From contig JANZNS010000003.1 in NCBI GenBank assembly GCA_025153445.1, forward strand, positions 537,490-601,489: 64,000 bases of DNA, read 5' to 3'. A program made the translations under genes and the position numbers. Source of the DNA: Marinobacter sp. BGYM27 (GTDB taxonomy: Bacteria; Pseudomonadota; Gammaproteobacteria; Pseudomonadales; Oleiphilaceae). Below, piece by piece: positions 45,292-54,747 of the stretch. How positions within the stretch are numbered: position 1 is the first letter of the stretch; every line of letters starts with the position of its first letter. The notes beneath the pieces are model-generated. The model had not been told where the DNA came from and did not search any database. It saw only the letters and a program-made list of their open reading frames with translations.

Positions 45292-46194
45292 TCAGTTGAA
45301 ATTGGAGACGGTGATCTCACCGGCTTCAACAGTCGCACTCTGAGTGCCATAGAACGAAAGGTCTTCATCAACCGGGTTCTCATCGGCATCTTCAACGCTG
45401 TCCATATCGCAGGTATAACTCACGGTGTATTCCCCCGCTGTTACAAATGCCGCAGTGTAATCGTAGTTACCGGTATGCGTATCAACAGGTGCAACCATCA
45501 TCGGCTCGTTTGCGCTTCCCAAATCATCAGGAACGGCTGCAGCACCCTCGAAGATGTAAACGGCGCCGGCATAATTGGTAGCGTCGCTGCATTCGCTCGC
45601 CACGACTGTGCTGTCGACAGCGCCCTGAATCGTACCGACGTTGTCGTTTTCAACCAACCTGAGCACTGGCTTGAGCATGTAATCGGTTGGTCCACCATTG
45701 GGTTTTACCAATGATTTTCGAACATCGAAATCAATAGTGAATGCCGCTGCACCTCCTGCGGGCACGTTAAATTTTGATGTCTTAAGCCCGGTCTGGTCGC
45801 CCGAGGGCACTCTCAGAGTGTAGGTGCCTCCATCATCAGCAATCACCGTGAAGGTGCTCTGATCGCCTAGCTGCAAGCGCGCCCAGTTGTATTCGCCTGC
45901 CGGCACTTCCTCATCCGCCAGCAGTTGTGCAACAGCACCGTTCTGGAGGTCCAACAAGTTCAGAGAGATGGGTTTCTCAAAATCGAAACGAATCCGGTCA
46001 CCGCCAGCGGGTTTCGCTTCAATGCCGGTAATCGTGATATTGACCTCCTTGACGCTGTCGACTGGCGCATCCGTGAGGCCCATCGACAGGGTGCCGGTTT
46101 CAGCACTGCTACCGTCGTTGCTATCCCCTCCTCCACATGCCGCAAGGGCAGCGGTAAGCGCAGCGATACTCATATACTTTGCGGTATTTTTCAT
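45292..46194 (-). CDS. DUF4382 domain lipoprotein
   Basis: Envelope lipoprotein of 300 residues. The lipobox is LAACGGG, and a Ser/Gly/Asp linker leads to a DUF4382 domain (GTLSMGLTDAPVDSVKEVNITITGIEAK to about residue 170, with PAGEYNWARLQLG). The C-terminal half (IQGAVDSTVVASECSDATNYAGAVYIFEG onwards) is a second beta-sandwich that looks like a carboxypeptidase-regulatory type fold. DUF4382 proteins are surface or periplasmic with unknown role. The start at 46194 gives a clean signal peptide. Confidence 0.82.
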   Translation of the reverse strand: MKNTAKYMSIAALTAALAACGGGDSNDGSSAETGTLSMGLTDAPVDSVKEVNITITGIEAKPAGGDRIRFDFEKPISLNLLDLQNGAVAQLLADEEVPAGEYNWARLQLGDQSTFTVIADDGGTYTLRVPSGDQTGLKTSKFNVPAGGAAAFTIDFDVRKSLVKPNGGPTDYMLKPVLRLVENDNVGTIQGAVDSTVVASECSDATNYAGAVYIFEGAAAVPDDLGSANEPMMVAPVDTHTGNYDYTAAFVTAGEYTVSYTCDMDSVEDADENPVDEDLSFYGTQSATVEAGEITVSNFN

Positions 46195-46511
46195 TGTTGG
46201 TCTTCTCCATTGGCACTTTGGCGACAACTCCAAACTTCAGTACACAAAGAGTACATGAGTGCGCATTACGGACCCCCTTACGGGCTAATTACCTCTAGTT
46301 AATTCGCTCGACTGATAGCGGACTCAGTAACCAGGCACATACACGGCCTGCCCAAAGCATCGACAGCCCAAACCAAAGTAGCAGGCCGCTCCGGAACACA
46401 TGCAAGGAATAGCCCTTTACTGTATTTTTTGTCTTTAGTGCTCACACATTTAATCCGATGCCCTAACCTGCCGGTTCGGGCAGGGTTCTGATACTTTCAA
46501 GGAAAGCCCGC
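46195..46511. other. Intergenic region between divergent genes
   Basis: About 315 bases with promoters for the divergent DUF4382 and oxidoreductase genes. A short imperfect hairpin near 46465-46487 (AACCTGCC with GGGCAGGGTT) lies just before the oxidoreductase ribosome binding site (AAGGAAAG) and might affect its translation. No RNA gene or repeat is evident. Confidence 0.35.
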
Positions 46512-47585
46512 ATGTCTGACGTTCGCGAACTGAAAGTCGGCTTGATTGGTTTCGGCCTGGCCGGTTCCAGTTTTCATGCCCCCCTCATTGATGCCGCCTC
46601 TACCCTCACGCTTGCAGCAATTGTCACGTCCAACCCGGAGCGGGCGGCTCAGGCAAAGCAGCAATATCCTGATGCCAGAATCCACGCCAGCCCGGATGAG
46701 CTCTGGCAAAACGCCAGTGCGCTGGACCTGATTGTCATCGCATCGCCCAACAGCTCTCACAAACCCTTGGCAATGGCCGCAATGAAGGCCGGGCTGCCTG
46801 TTGTTGTCGACAAGCCCCTGTGTGCGTCAGCTGAAGACGGGCGCGAGCTGATCGCCGAATCAAAGCGCAGCGGCGTTATGCTCAGCGTATTCCAGAACCG
46901 CCGTTGGGACGGCGATTTCCTGACGCTCCAACGGCTCATAACATCAGGTGAGTTGGGTGAGATCAGACGGTTTGAATCGCGATTCGAACGCTGGCGCCCC
47001 GAGCCCAAACCCGGCTGGCGCCAATCCGGCGGAACGGAAGACGCAGGCGGCGTGCTATACGATCTCGGCGCCCATCTGATTGATCAGGCGCTGGTATTGT
47101 TCGGCCCGGTGGAGCACGTCTATGCCGAGCTGGATCAGCGCTACCCCAACGCGGAAGTGGACGATGACTCGTTCATCGCCCTCACCCATCGCAACGGCGT
47201 GCGATCGCAACTCTGGATGAGCAGCGTCGCAGCCCACAGCGGCCCTCGCATAAGAGCGCTGGGGAGCAAAGCCGCATTTGTCAGCCATTCGCTGGACGGT
47301 CAGGAAGCGGCGTTGCGCAGCGGCAATCGACCGGACAAGCCTGACTGGCTGAAGGCTATTAAAGGGGAAGACGGCGTGCAGGTAGCCGGTGACGATAAAC
47401 AGCCGGTTGCCCTCGAATCAGGGGCCTATATCGACTTCTACGAAGCGATAGGAGCGGCTATCCAAAAAGGCACCACCGGCCCGGTTGACCCTGCGGATGC
47501 CGTTGCCGGGCTGGAAATTGTAGCGGCAGCAAAGCGTTCATCCGAGCTTGGGCAGGTGGTTTCGCCGGGGCCTTCCCGTAACTGA
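46512..47585 (+). CDS. Gfo/Idh/MocA family oxidoreductase
   Basis: NAD(P)-dependent oxidoreductase of 357 residues. The N-terminal Rossmann motif is GLIGFGLAGSSFHAPLI, followed by DLIVIASPNSSHKPLAMAAMKAGLPVVVDKPLCAS with the substrate Lys in the D-K-P version of the E-K-P motif. The C-terminal alpha/beta domain includes GGVLYDLGAHLIDQALVLFGP, with the conserved Asp and His. It resembles E. coli YdgJ. Sugar or inositol-like substrates are typical of the family. Confidence 0.9.
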   Translation: MSDVRELKVGLIGFGLAGSSFHAPLIDAASTLTLAAIVTSNPERAAQAKQQYPDARIHASPDELWQNASALDLIVIASPNSSHKPLAMAAMKAGLPVVVDKPLCASAEDGRELIAESKRSGVMLSVFQNRRWDGDFLTLQRLITSGELGEIRRFESRFERWRPEPKPGWRQSGGTEDAGGVLYDLGAHLIDQALVLFGPVEHVYAELDQRYPNAEVDDDSFIALTHRNGVRSQLWMSSVAAHSGPRIRALGSKAAFVSHSLDGQEAALRSGNRPDKPDWLKAIKGEDGVQVAGDDKQPVALESGAYIDFYEAIGAAIQKGTTGPVDPADAVAGLEIVAAAKRSSELGQVVSPGPSRN

Positions 47586-47635
47586 ACGCTCATTCGCTGG
47601 CTGGATGATTTGCTAGCGCAGGCTGCCTTTTGCGG

Positions 47636-48034
47636 TCAGTCGTATTCCGCCTGCTGAGGCAAATCATCCGTAATCTCATACCAGGGCGCTTTGCTGTTCA
47701 CAAAAACATGGCGCTCTGCTCTCACACCCGGATCGGTATCGAGTGTTCCCAGCGGAAAACCATAGACCTCCGGGTTTGAATCGAATTTTGTGTAAAGGCT
47801 GGAACCGCAGTTTGAGCAAAAACCCTTGTGCTCTCCCGGGGACGATTCGTAGAACCGAATCAATGCCTGACCTTGCATCGTCTCCCAGTCTGAAACGTTC
47901 ACTTTGGCTCGGGTTCTGAAGGCAGAAGCGTGCAACTTCCGACACATCGAACAGTGACAGTTCAGAACGTCAGTAAGCGGGCCATTGATCTCGTATTGAA
48001 CACAGCCGCAAAGGCAGCTGCCGGTATGTTTCAT
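47636..48034 (-). CDS. GFA family zinc-binding protein
   Basis: Protein of 132 residues of the GFA/CENP-V family. Two zinc-binding sets are visible: CLCGC with CHCSMC near the N-terminus and FCSNCGSSLY in the middle. The family is named for glutathione-dependent formaldehyde activation, but activity has been questioned; a glutathione or metal-linked role is all that can be said. The gene is convergent with the oxidoreductase gene. Confidence 0.87.
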   Translation of the reverse strand: MKHTGSCLCGCVQYEINGPLTDVLNCHCSMCRKLHASAFRTRAKVNVSDWETMQGQALIRFYESSPGEHKGFCSNCGSSLYTKFDSNPEVYGFPLGTLDTDPGVRAERHVFVNSKAPWYEITDDLPQQAEYD

Positions 48035-48255
48035 TGGTACACCTCCTTGTGAGTTTAAGCTTTCAGGCTGCTGAAACGGATATTGCAGCCCAAGTAGCCT
48101 ATAGAGTCAAAAGCTGAAACCACCCATCGACTAGATAAAACAGAATACAAAACCGCCTGGCGAAACCATCTGTTACAAAATGGAATGGAAAAGCGTCTGG
48201 ATAACCGGATACTCCGAACACCGCCTTACTTATAGCTTCCTATCGGAGTTCTGCC

Positions 48256-49941
48256 ATGATGTTCCTTGAGCGCCTGCGTATTCGTTCGCGACTGCTTATC
48301 GCCATACTTGTGCCTGTTCTGCTAACAGCCTGTGTTATCGCCTGGGTCACCGCCCATCAACTCAGTGCAAATGGTGTCGCGGAAACCCAACGGCTGCGCG
48401 CCACCTTGCTTGAAACGCATGAATCCGGGCTCAAACATCTTGTCGAAGCCGCACGCACCGCTATCGACAAAGACTATAACGACACAACAATCCCTGTCGA
48501 AGAAGCCAAACTAAGGGTAAGAGACACGCTCCGCTCTATTGGCTTTGGCGACAAGAACTACATTTTTGCTTACACAGAAGACTCGTTTAACCTCGCGTTT
48601 CGCCCCAAGCCCTCTGCTGAAGGCTATGTTAAAGACAGCAATGCCTCGACCAAGGCCTTGCTGAGAGCATTGTTTGATGCCGGCCGTAACGGCGGTGGTT
48701 TCTATGCCTACGAGCGAAAGAATCCGGCGACGAACCAGGTCGAACCCAAGATTTCCTACTCACTGGTTCTGGATAAATGGAACTGGGTTATCGGCACCGG
48801 CGTGTACGTCGCCAATGTCGACAAAACCGTGGCAGCGGCCGAAGCGAAAATCCAACAGAACATCAAAGAAGCGTTGAGCAGCATCTTGCTTGTCACACTG
48901 GTGATCGTCGCAGTGGCCATCGGCTTCGGTCTGTTTATCGGTCGTAGTGTGACGGCTCCGATCCAGCGCGTGACCCTCACAATGCAGGAAATCGCAGACG
49001 GTGAAGGCGACCTGACTCAGCGCTTGCCGGATGACGGTAAAGATGAGCTTTCCCAGCTGGGTCGCCGATTCAACGCTTTCGTGAGCAAGATCCAGAACAC
49101 GATTCGGGATGTGGGCGACACCACCCATCAGGTGGCATCTGCTGCTGAAGAACTGAGCCGCGTCGCAGAAGAAACCCGTCAGTCTGTTCAGGCTCAGGGG
49201 TCTGAAACCGACCAGATTGCCTCCGCCATTCAGGAGATGGCCGCCACGATTCACCAGATTTCCCGGAACGCCAATGAAGTGCAGTCAGCCGGCTCCGATG
49301 CGGATCGGCTGGCGAAAGAAGGCGGGCAAACCATTGCGGCGTCACAACAATCCGTCAGTGAACTTTCCGCCAATATCCAGCAGACAGCGGAGTCTATCGA
49401 GGCACTCGCGGCGCGCAGCAACAACATCCAGTCGGTTCTGGATGTCATCCATGACGTCACCGATCAAACCAACCTGCTTGCGCTTAACGCGGCAATCGAG
49501 GCGGCACGTGCCGGTGAGCACGGCCGGGGCTTTGCTGTTGTAGCCGACGAGGTGCGCCAGCTCGCGCGCCGCAGCGGTGAATCGGCTGGCCAGATCCGGG
49601 AGATGATTGATGGCTTTATCGGCGAGTCCCGCAGCGCGGTAGAGCGCATGAACGCATCACAAACCCTGTCTGACAGCACCGTGGAACGCATTGATCACGC
49701 CACATCGACACTCAGCACAATCGAACGCTCGGTTGAGCATATCCACGATCAGGTCACCCAGATCGCGACGGCTGCCGAGCAGCAAAGTCAGGTCGCCGAA
49801 GAGATCAACCAGAACGTCGTGCGCATCGTGGAAGCGGCTCAGCATAGCGATGCGGGCGTGACTCAAACCAACGACGCCAGCCATGAACTGGCGCGGCTGG
49901 GCGAGCACCTGCGAACGCTGGTGAGTCAGTTCAAGGTGTAA
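48256..49941 (+). CDS. Methyl-accepting chemotaxis protein (sCache)
   Basis: Transmembrane chemoreceptor of 561 residues. An N-terminal helix (about residues 13-32) precedes a periplasmic single Cache domain ([52 protein letters not shown]), then a second helix (about 214-232) and a HAMP domain ([26 protein letters not shown]). A long coiled-coil signalling domain ends with the conserved hairpin tip [35 protein letters not shown]. The Cache ligand is unknown. GGAG precedes ATG 48256. There is no C-terminal CheR-docking pentapeptide. Confidence 0.95.
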   Translation: MMFLERLRIRSRLLIAILVPVLLTACVIAWVTAHQLSANGVAETQRLRATLLETHESGLKHLVEAARTAIDKDYNDTTIPVEEAKLRVRDTLRSIGFGDKNYIFAYTEDSFNLAFRPKPSAEGYVKDSNASTKALLRALFDAGRNGGGFYAYERKNPATNQVEPKISYSLVLDKWNWVIGTGVYVANVDKTVAAAEAKIQQNIKEALSSILLVTLVIVAVAIGFGLFIGRSVTAPIQRVTLTMQEIADGEGDLTQRLPDDGKDELSQLGRRFNAFVSKIQNTIRDVGDTTHQVASAAEELSRVAEETRQSVQAQGSETDQIASAIQEMAATIHQISRNANEVQSAGSDADRLAKEGGQTIAASQQSVSELSANIQQTAESIEALAARSNNIQSVLDVIHDVTDQTNLLALNAAIEAARAGEHGRGFAVVADEVRQLARRSGESAGQIREMIDGFIGESRSAVERMNASQTLSDSTVERIDHATSTLSTIERSVEHIHDQVTQIATAAEQQSQVAEEINQNVVRIVEAAQHSDAGVTQTNDASHELARLGEHLRTLVSQFKV

Positions 49942-50102
49942 AGCAAGCGGTAATGAAGAAGAACGCCGGCGCCAAACCCGCCGGCGATGCGATCGTCTCG
50001 CCTCCATTGGTATCCCTGACTGTTGTGAGTTCGCTGAATGTGAGACCCTTTCTCTCATTCGTGGCCCAAGTGGCTCGTCCAACTTCAGGGAATCCCGACA
50101 CT

Positions 50103-50720
50103 ATGCAAACACTGCCAACCTCCACCCACCTGCGTTCGATGCGACAGCTGACCGTGTTGCTCATGATGGCGTTTCTATTGAGCGGGTGCGGCATCAACAA
50201 CATCCCCACCTATGATGAAAAGGTGAAGTCCGCCTGGGCGCAGGTCGAGAACCAGTATCAGCGCCGTGCGGATCTGGTGCCTAATCTGGTGGAAACAGTC
50301 AAAGGCTTTGCCAAACAGGAAAAAGAGACCCTGACCGCCGTTATCGAGGCGCGCTCCAAGGCAACGTCCATTCAGGTGGATGACAGCATTCTCAACGATC
50401 CCAAGAAGCTCCAGCAATTCCAGCAGGCGCAGGGCGAGCTCAGCAGCGCGTTGAGCCGTTTGATGGTGGTATCCGAGCGCTACCCGGACCTGAAATCCAA
50501 CCAGAACTTCCTCGCACTGCAATCGCAGCTCGAAGGCACCGAGAACCGGATCTCCGTGGCGCGGCGCGATTTTATTCAGGCGGTGGAACGCTACAACACC
50601 GAAATCCGCACCTTCCCCGGCAAGATCTGGCACAGCATGCTCTATAGCGAAATGGAGCCGCGTGAAAACTTCGAAGCCACCACCGAAAACGCGGATGAAG
50701 CGCCCAAGGTGGAGTTTTAA
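50103..50720 (+). CDS. LemA family lipoprotein
   Basis: Membrane-anchored helical protein of about 205 residues. The lipobox is FLLSGCG, then the LemA core: NIPTYDEKVKSAWAQVENQYQRRADLVPNLVETVKGFAKQEKETL and the late helix with ENRISVARRDFIQAVERYNTEIRTFPG. ATG 50103 is used; ATG 50139 is also possible. The stop is followed at once by a TPM-domain gene, the usual partner. The molecular function of LemA is unknown. Confidence 0.9.
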   Translation: MQTLPTSTHLRSMRQLTVLLMMAFLLSGCGINNIPTYDEKVKSAWAQVENQYQRRADLVPNLVETVKGFAKQEKETLTAVIEARSKATSIQVDDSILNDPKKLQQFQQAQGELSSALSRLMVVSERYPDLKSNQNFLALQSQLEGTENRISVARRDFIQAVERYNTEIRTFPGKIWHSMLYSEMEPRENFEATTENADEAPKVEF

Positions 50721-51488
50721 ATGGCATTTCCTCTGCGCCACACCCTTGCGGGACTGTTCGCCCTGATCGTATTACCCGTGTCAGCAGTGCTGGCCCAATC
50801 AACCCCGGAATTCCCGGAGTTGAGCGGCCGCGTGGTGGACAAGGCCGATATGCTGAGCCCTGCCACCGAAACCCAGCTCACCCAGATGTTGCAGGCACAC
50901 GAGCAGAGCACGACTGAGCAGGTCGTGGTGGTCACGCTGCCCGACCTGCAGGGCTATGCCATAGAAGACTACGGCTATCAGCTGGGGCGGCATTGGGGCA
51001 TCGGCCAGAAAGGCGAAGACAACGGCGCCCTGCTCCTCGTTGCCAAACAGGAGCGCAAGATCAGGATTGAAGTGGGCTATGGCCTGGAGGGGCGTCTGAC
51101 CGATGCGGCGTCTGCCACTATTATCAACCGGATTATCACCCCTGCATTCAAGCAGGGTCAGTTTGAGCAAGGCATTGCCAACGGCGCTGTTGCGATGGTG
51201 AAAGTGCTGGGAGGCGAGCCACTGGCCACGCCGAGCCGAGCTGCCAGCGGCGGCCGGGAAAAGCCGAACGTCTCGCTGGCATCGCTGCTGTTTATCATCA
51301 TGATGGCCGTGATTTACTTCATTGGCGGTGGCCGCGGGCGCGGCGGACGCGGTGGCGCAGCACTGCTGGGTGGTGCCCTACTCGGCGCCAGCATGGGCGG
51401 CCGTGGTGGCGGAGGCGGCTTCGGTGGTGGTGGCTTTGGCGGCGGGGGCGGCGGCTTCGGCGGCGGAGGTGCTTCCGGTGGCTGGTAA
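50721..51488 (+). CDS. TPM domain protein (YgcG-like)
   Basis: Exported membrane protein of 255 residues: signal peptide, TPM domain (GRVVDKADMLSPATETQLTQMLQAHEQSTTEQVVVVTLPDLQGYAIEDYGYQLGRHWGIGQKGEDNGALLLVAKQERKIRIEVGYGLEGRLTD), a membrane helix near residue 195, then a Gly/Arg tail with GGGGFGGGG-type repeats. It starts directly after the LemA gene, and a second TPM gene follows 54 bases later. TPM proteins (including Psb32 of plants) have phosphatase-like folds; their role here is unknown. Confidence 0.9.
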   Translation: MAFPLRHTLAGLFALIVLPVSAVLAQSTPEFPELSGRVVDKADMLSPATETQLTQMLQAHEQSTTEQVVVVTLPDLQGYAIEDYGYQLGRHWGIGQKGEDNGALLLVAKQERKIRIEVGYGLEGRLTDAASATIINRIITPAFKQGQFEQGIANGAVAMVKVLGGEPLATPSRAASGGREKPNVSLASLLFIIMMAVIYFIGGGRGRGGRGGAALLGGALLGASMGGRGGGGGFGGGGFGGGGGGFGGGGASGGW

Positions 51489-51542
51489 CAGCTTCGTCTT
51501 CACAGTCAACGCAGCCTTCAATCCATCATAAAGCGATAACCC

Positions 51543-52160
51543 ATGACATTATTGAACAAGCAGGAACAGGAACAGGTCGCAGCCGCCATCCATGCAGTGG
51601 AGCGTGAAACCGACGCTGAAATGGTGACCGTGCTGACTGCCCAGTCCGACAACTACGCCTATATCCCGCTACTCTGGGCCGGGCTACTTGCGCTTCTGGT
51701 GCCCGGCATCATCAATTACTTCACCGGCTGCCTGGGGGCGGACGCCCTGATGCTCAGCCAGTGGGGCGCGTTTATCGTGCTCGCGCTGGTGTTCCGGATA
51801 CCGGGTATCAATGTACGCCTGATCCCACGTTCAGTGCGTTACTGGCGGGCTTCCAACCTTGCCCGTCGCCAGTTTCTTGAGCAGAACCTGCACCATACGG
51901 CAGGCGCCACCGGTATGCTGATCTTCGTTTCGGAAGCAGAGCGTTACGTCGAGATTCTGGTGGATCAGGGCATTTCCAGCCAGATCAACAACGACGCCTG
52001 GGAAGCCATCATTGCGACCTTCACCGAACAGGTGAAACAGGGCGAGACTCTAAAAGGCTTCCTCACTTGCATCGAAGCCTGCGGCACACACCTCAAAGCC
52101 AAGGTGCCCGCCACTCGCCAGAAGAATGAGCTACCCAATCATCTGGTGATACTGGATTAA
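51543..52160 (+). CDS. TPM domain membrane protein
   Basis: Protein of 205 residues with a shorter TPM domain interrupted by two membrane helices (IPLLWAGLLALLVPGIINYF; WGAFIVLALVFRIPG). It opens with LLNKQEQEQVAAAIHAVERETDAEMVTVLTA, and the last half has TGMLIFVSEAERYVEILVDQGISSQI. It is third in the LemA-TPM-TPM operon and probably works in the same membrane complex. Confidence 0.88.
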   Translation: MTLLNKQEQEQVAAAIHAVERETDAEMVTVLTAQSDNYAYIPLLWAGLLALLVPGIINYFTGCLGADALMLSQWGAFIVLALVFRIPGINVRLIPRSVRYWRASNLARRQFLEQNLHHTAGATGMLIFVSEAERYVEILVDQGISSQINNDAWEAIIATFTEQVKQGETLKGFLTCIEACGTHLKAKVPATRQKNELPNHLVILD

Positions 52161-52215
52161 AAGATGGGGAGTTGCGCTCCAGACAGCATGGGAGCCAGGG
52201 AACGGCTAAAGGGAA

Positions 52216-52278
52216 GGTCTTGCGTTTTGCAGTCAGGTTTTTTAAAGGCCCGGGGCAGAAAGCACGGCCTGACCCCGG
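52216..52278. repeat. REP-like inverted pair, CAAGACCTGACCC family
   Basis: The left arm GGTCTTGCGTTTTGC matches, inverted, the motif GCAAAACGCAAGACC seen at 58.2, 60.2 and 63.6 kb. The right arm GCACGGCCTGACCCCGG carries the CCTGACCCC part. The element sits between the TPM gene and a very small gene on the other strand. Confidence 0.5.
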
Positions 52279-52293
52279 CATTCCCGATCAGGC

Positions 52294-52458
52294 TTATCGA
52301 CCGCTTTTCAGGTCAATTTGCTTGGAACCTGTAGGGGTGACCTGTCCGCTTGTGCCTTTGACGACGTATTCAACCGTGCCGCCGGCCTTCAGAAAAGCAG
52401 CCGTCTGTTCTTCGATCATGGCGGTAGTGATTGAATCTTTTGTGGTTTTTTTGATCAT
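52294..52458 (-). CDS. Very small basic hypothetical protein
   Basis: A 54-residue open frame. It begins MIKKTTKDSITTAMIEEQ, with a helical segment to about residue 22, then FLKAGGTVEYVVKGTSGQ and a C-terminal QIDLKSGR. GGAAAA lies upstream of the ATG. The codon use is like its neighbours and the protein has a sensible Lys/Thr composition. I do not recognise a family; it may be a small regulator. It is transcribed opposite to the genes on both sides. Confidence 0.55.
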   Translation of the reverse strand: MIKKTTKDSITTAMIEEQTAAFLKAGGTVEYVVKGTSGQVTPTGSKQIDLKSGR

Positions 52459-52625
52459 TGTAGTTTTCCAGTTAAATTTTGGCTTATTCGACCCACTTTA
52501 GAACCTCTAATATACACCTTTGGTGCCCGGATTTGGCTTTTGCTTGCGCAACGGCAAACCGCAGGGCCTGATCCGGTATTTGCAGAACCACCAACAGACT
52601 GAACCAGAAGCTCTTAGGAGAGTGC

Positions 52626-52991
52626 ATGATTGCCAAGCGCGAACGCGGCAAGATGGAGCGAAAACTGATTGCCTCGCTCACCCAGGCTTGTGAAGAAGCC
52701 AAGCCCATGCTGACAGGCTTCACCTGGCTGACGCACACCGTCGACTACCAGCGCTTTCCCGAAAGCCTGGTGGTGACTTGGGTGTTCGACACCAACGCCA
52801 ACCTCACCACCGCGCTCAAAAGCGGTGCCCGACAGAAGATCGACGACCTTACCGCGCAGGCCCTCGCTGATGCAGGTGTCAATGTCGACAGCCTCTCACG
52901 CCATGTCGATCTCGATAGCGAAGAAGCCTGCCAGCGCACCCACGCAGGCGACTGGGACGCCCGGCTGCGCCAGAAATCAGTGAAGCATTGA
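52626..52991 (+). CDS. Conserved hypothetical protein
   Basis: Cytoplasmic protein of 121 residues. It has a basic start (MIAKRERGKMERKLIASLTQACEEAK), an aromatic middle (GFTWLTHTVDYQRFPESLVVTWVFDTN) and a helical end. Similar proteins are sometimes annotated as Fis-family regulators, but I see no helix-turn-helix. The stop is followed at once by the ATG of the DUF1289 gene, so the two are co-translated. Confidence 0.7.
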   Translation: MIAKRERGKMERKLIASLTQACEEAKPMLTGFTWLTHTVDYQRFPESLVVTWVFDTNANLTTALKSGARQKIDDLTAQALADAGVNVDSLSRHVDLDSEEACQRTHAGDWDARLRQKSVKH

Positions 52992-53168
52992 ATGGCCAAG
53001 AAAATCGAAAGTCCCTGCGTGTCTATCTGCCAGCTTAAAAGCGGCATGTGCACCGGCTGCGGCCGCAGCGTCGAAGAAATACGCCACTGGAAGTCCATGA
53101 AGCGGCCCGAGAGAATGAAAGCGATGAAACTGGCGGATCAGCGATTGAAGAAAGGCGCTTCAGGCTAA
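52992..53168 (+). CDS. DUF1289 family small protein
   Basis: A 58-residue protein too short for usual ORF cut-offs. It carries the DUF1289 four-cysteine pattern, PCVSIC near the N-terminus and MCTGCGRS in the middle, then EEIRHWKSM and a Lys-rich tail, implying a bound metal. The ATG is immediately after the stop of the preceding gene, so they form a coupled pair. The function is unknown. Confidence 0.82.
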   Translation: MAKKIESPCVSICQLKSGMCTGCGRSVEEIRHWKSMKRPERMKAMKLADQRLKKGASG

Positions 53169-53262
53169 CAGGGGGAGTTCAAAGTCAGGGTTGCGGAGAC
53201 GCAGCACACCAAACAATGCATGGCGTTATTGGTTCTGATGGATCTCCGCGAACCTGTCCAAC

Positions 53263-54747
53263 TTACTTCATTTTCTTGATGTCGTCTGGCACCCAAGTTT
53301 GATCATAGAAAGAATCCTCAGCACCGTAGAGCCGCAGAGCGACCAGGAAATTACGGTCAGGAATCGTTTGAATGAAGGCGGCATCAACAACGTCCTGAGG
53401 CTTCTCAGGCCCAAACCAGATCTCGATTGAACCGTCGTCTTGCTTGGGAATGTCATAGTAGCCGTTGGTCGACGGCATTAACTGCTCAGTCTCCGGCATG
53501 GTGCCGTCAGTCACATTGTATGCAGTCACCGCCCAGAACAACTTCGCGGGAACATCCGCAGGCAGACGCAGCATGTAAGTACCGTCACCCTTGAGGAAAG
53601 CACCGTCTGCATCCCGCGAAGTATAGGGGTATTTGGAGCCCGCCCCGGTGGTACGCATGACCATCGCGGGCGCAGATGAATAGGCATACTGAAAGAAAGC
53701 CGCCCGTTGATCCACGTCAAGATAACTCTCTTGCATCCACTCTGCCGTGCCGGAGGCCCAGGCACGCTCCCACTGACGATCCTCATAGTAACGGTTTCGC
53801 CTATCTTCACGCCCCAACTGGCGCATCGCGAGAATCATTTTTGGCGCATCTTCCACAGCCTTCTGCAACTTGGCCTGCTGGCTCTTGGTGGGCTTAAACG
53901 GCATCCCTTTAATAATCCCAATGGAGGCCAGTACGCCGCGCAATTCTGGGTCAATGGCGGAAACAGGTTCATAATCCACGAACGCTTTGAGCTTGCGCCA
54001 ATAAGCCTCATCCGTTGGGTACATCATATTGATGTTTTTGCCACTGGCATCAGGGAACTCCATCGGTTTGATGTTCTTTTCTTCTTCCCACAGAGGATAA
54101 ATTCTTGTTGTTTCAGCCAACGCAACGGCGGGCGCCGGGTCCGGTTTGCCATCCCCCTTGGCCATCACCGTGCGGAAAAACAAAAAAACGTTATATGTAG
54201 ATGATCTGACAACGTAGTAACCGCCCGGCACATGACCATCATAATCTGGCGGCAACAATAAATAGAGGCCGCCACGGGCCCGGTCCGGCCCAATAGCACC
54301 TACATCCGTGATGGTCCGCTGAAAAAAATCGGTAAACATGCCAATCACATTCGGCGGCGCCTTGACCACCAGCGGCCCAGTCTCCTTGAGGTCCAGGTAG
54401 TTCATTGAGTAAATGACATCAGCATTCGGAGTGGGCACCATCGTGCGGGAATCCATGCGCTTCTTCCAAATCGGAAGTACGTTGTATCCCTCGCCGAAAA
54501 GTTCTTCCGAGCCATCACGCATACCTATGACATTAAGCGCAGGCTGCATTGTCATATAGGCATGCACAGCACGCTGGTAATAAAGCTCGTCACGAAGAGA
54601 TTCCGCTTCTTTCTGGGGCAGCCAGTTGCCATTATTGATCTGTTCAACAAGTGGCGAATTAGGCGCCGCCTGTGCTGACAAGCAGCCTAAGGACAACGCC
54701 AACGCGGCACATACAGCTACGGGCTTAAACAGCTTTGATAAATCCAT
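53263..54747 (-). CDS. DUF1254/DUF1214 domain exported protein
   Basis: Exported protein of 494 residues. After a signal peptide (cleavage near AQAAP) comes a DUF1254 domain (about residues 70-200, with PTPNADVIYSMNYLDLKETGPLVVKAP) and a DUF1214 domain near the C-terminus (TYMLRLPADVPAKLFWAVTAYNVTDGTMPE and WFGPEKPQDV). The pairing is common in this periplasmic family of unknown function. GGAG precedes the ATG. Confidence 0.87.
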   Translation of the reverse strand: MDLSKLFKPVAVCAALALSLGCLSAQAAPNSPLVEQINNGNWLPQKEAESLRDELYYQRAVHAYMTMQPALNVIGMRDGSEELFGEGYNVLPIWKKRMDSRTMVPTPNADVIYSMNYLDLKETGPLVVKAPPNVIGMFTDFFQRTITDVGAIGPDRARGGLYLLLPPDYDGHVPGGYYVVRSSTYNVFLFFRTVMAKGDGKPDPAPAVALAETTRIYPLWEEEKNIKPMEFPDASGKNINMMYPTDEAYWRKLKAFVDYEPVSAIDPELRGVLASIGIIKGMPFKPTKSQQAKLQKAVEDAPKMILAMRQLGREDRRNRYYEDRQWERAWASGTAEWMQESYLDVDQRAAFFQYAYSSAPAMVMRTTGAGSKYPYTSRDADGAFLKGDGTYMLRLPADVPAKLFWAVTAYNVTDGTMPETEQLMPSTNGYYDIPKQDDGSIEIWFGPEKPQDVVDAAFIQTIPDRNFLVALRLYGAEDSFYDQTWVPDDIKKMK

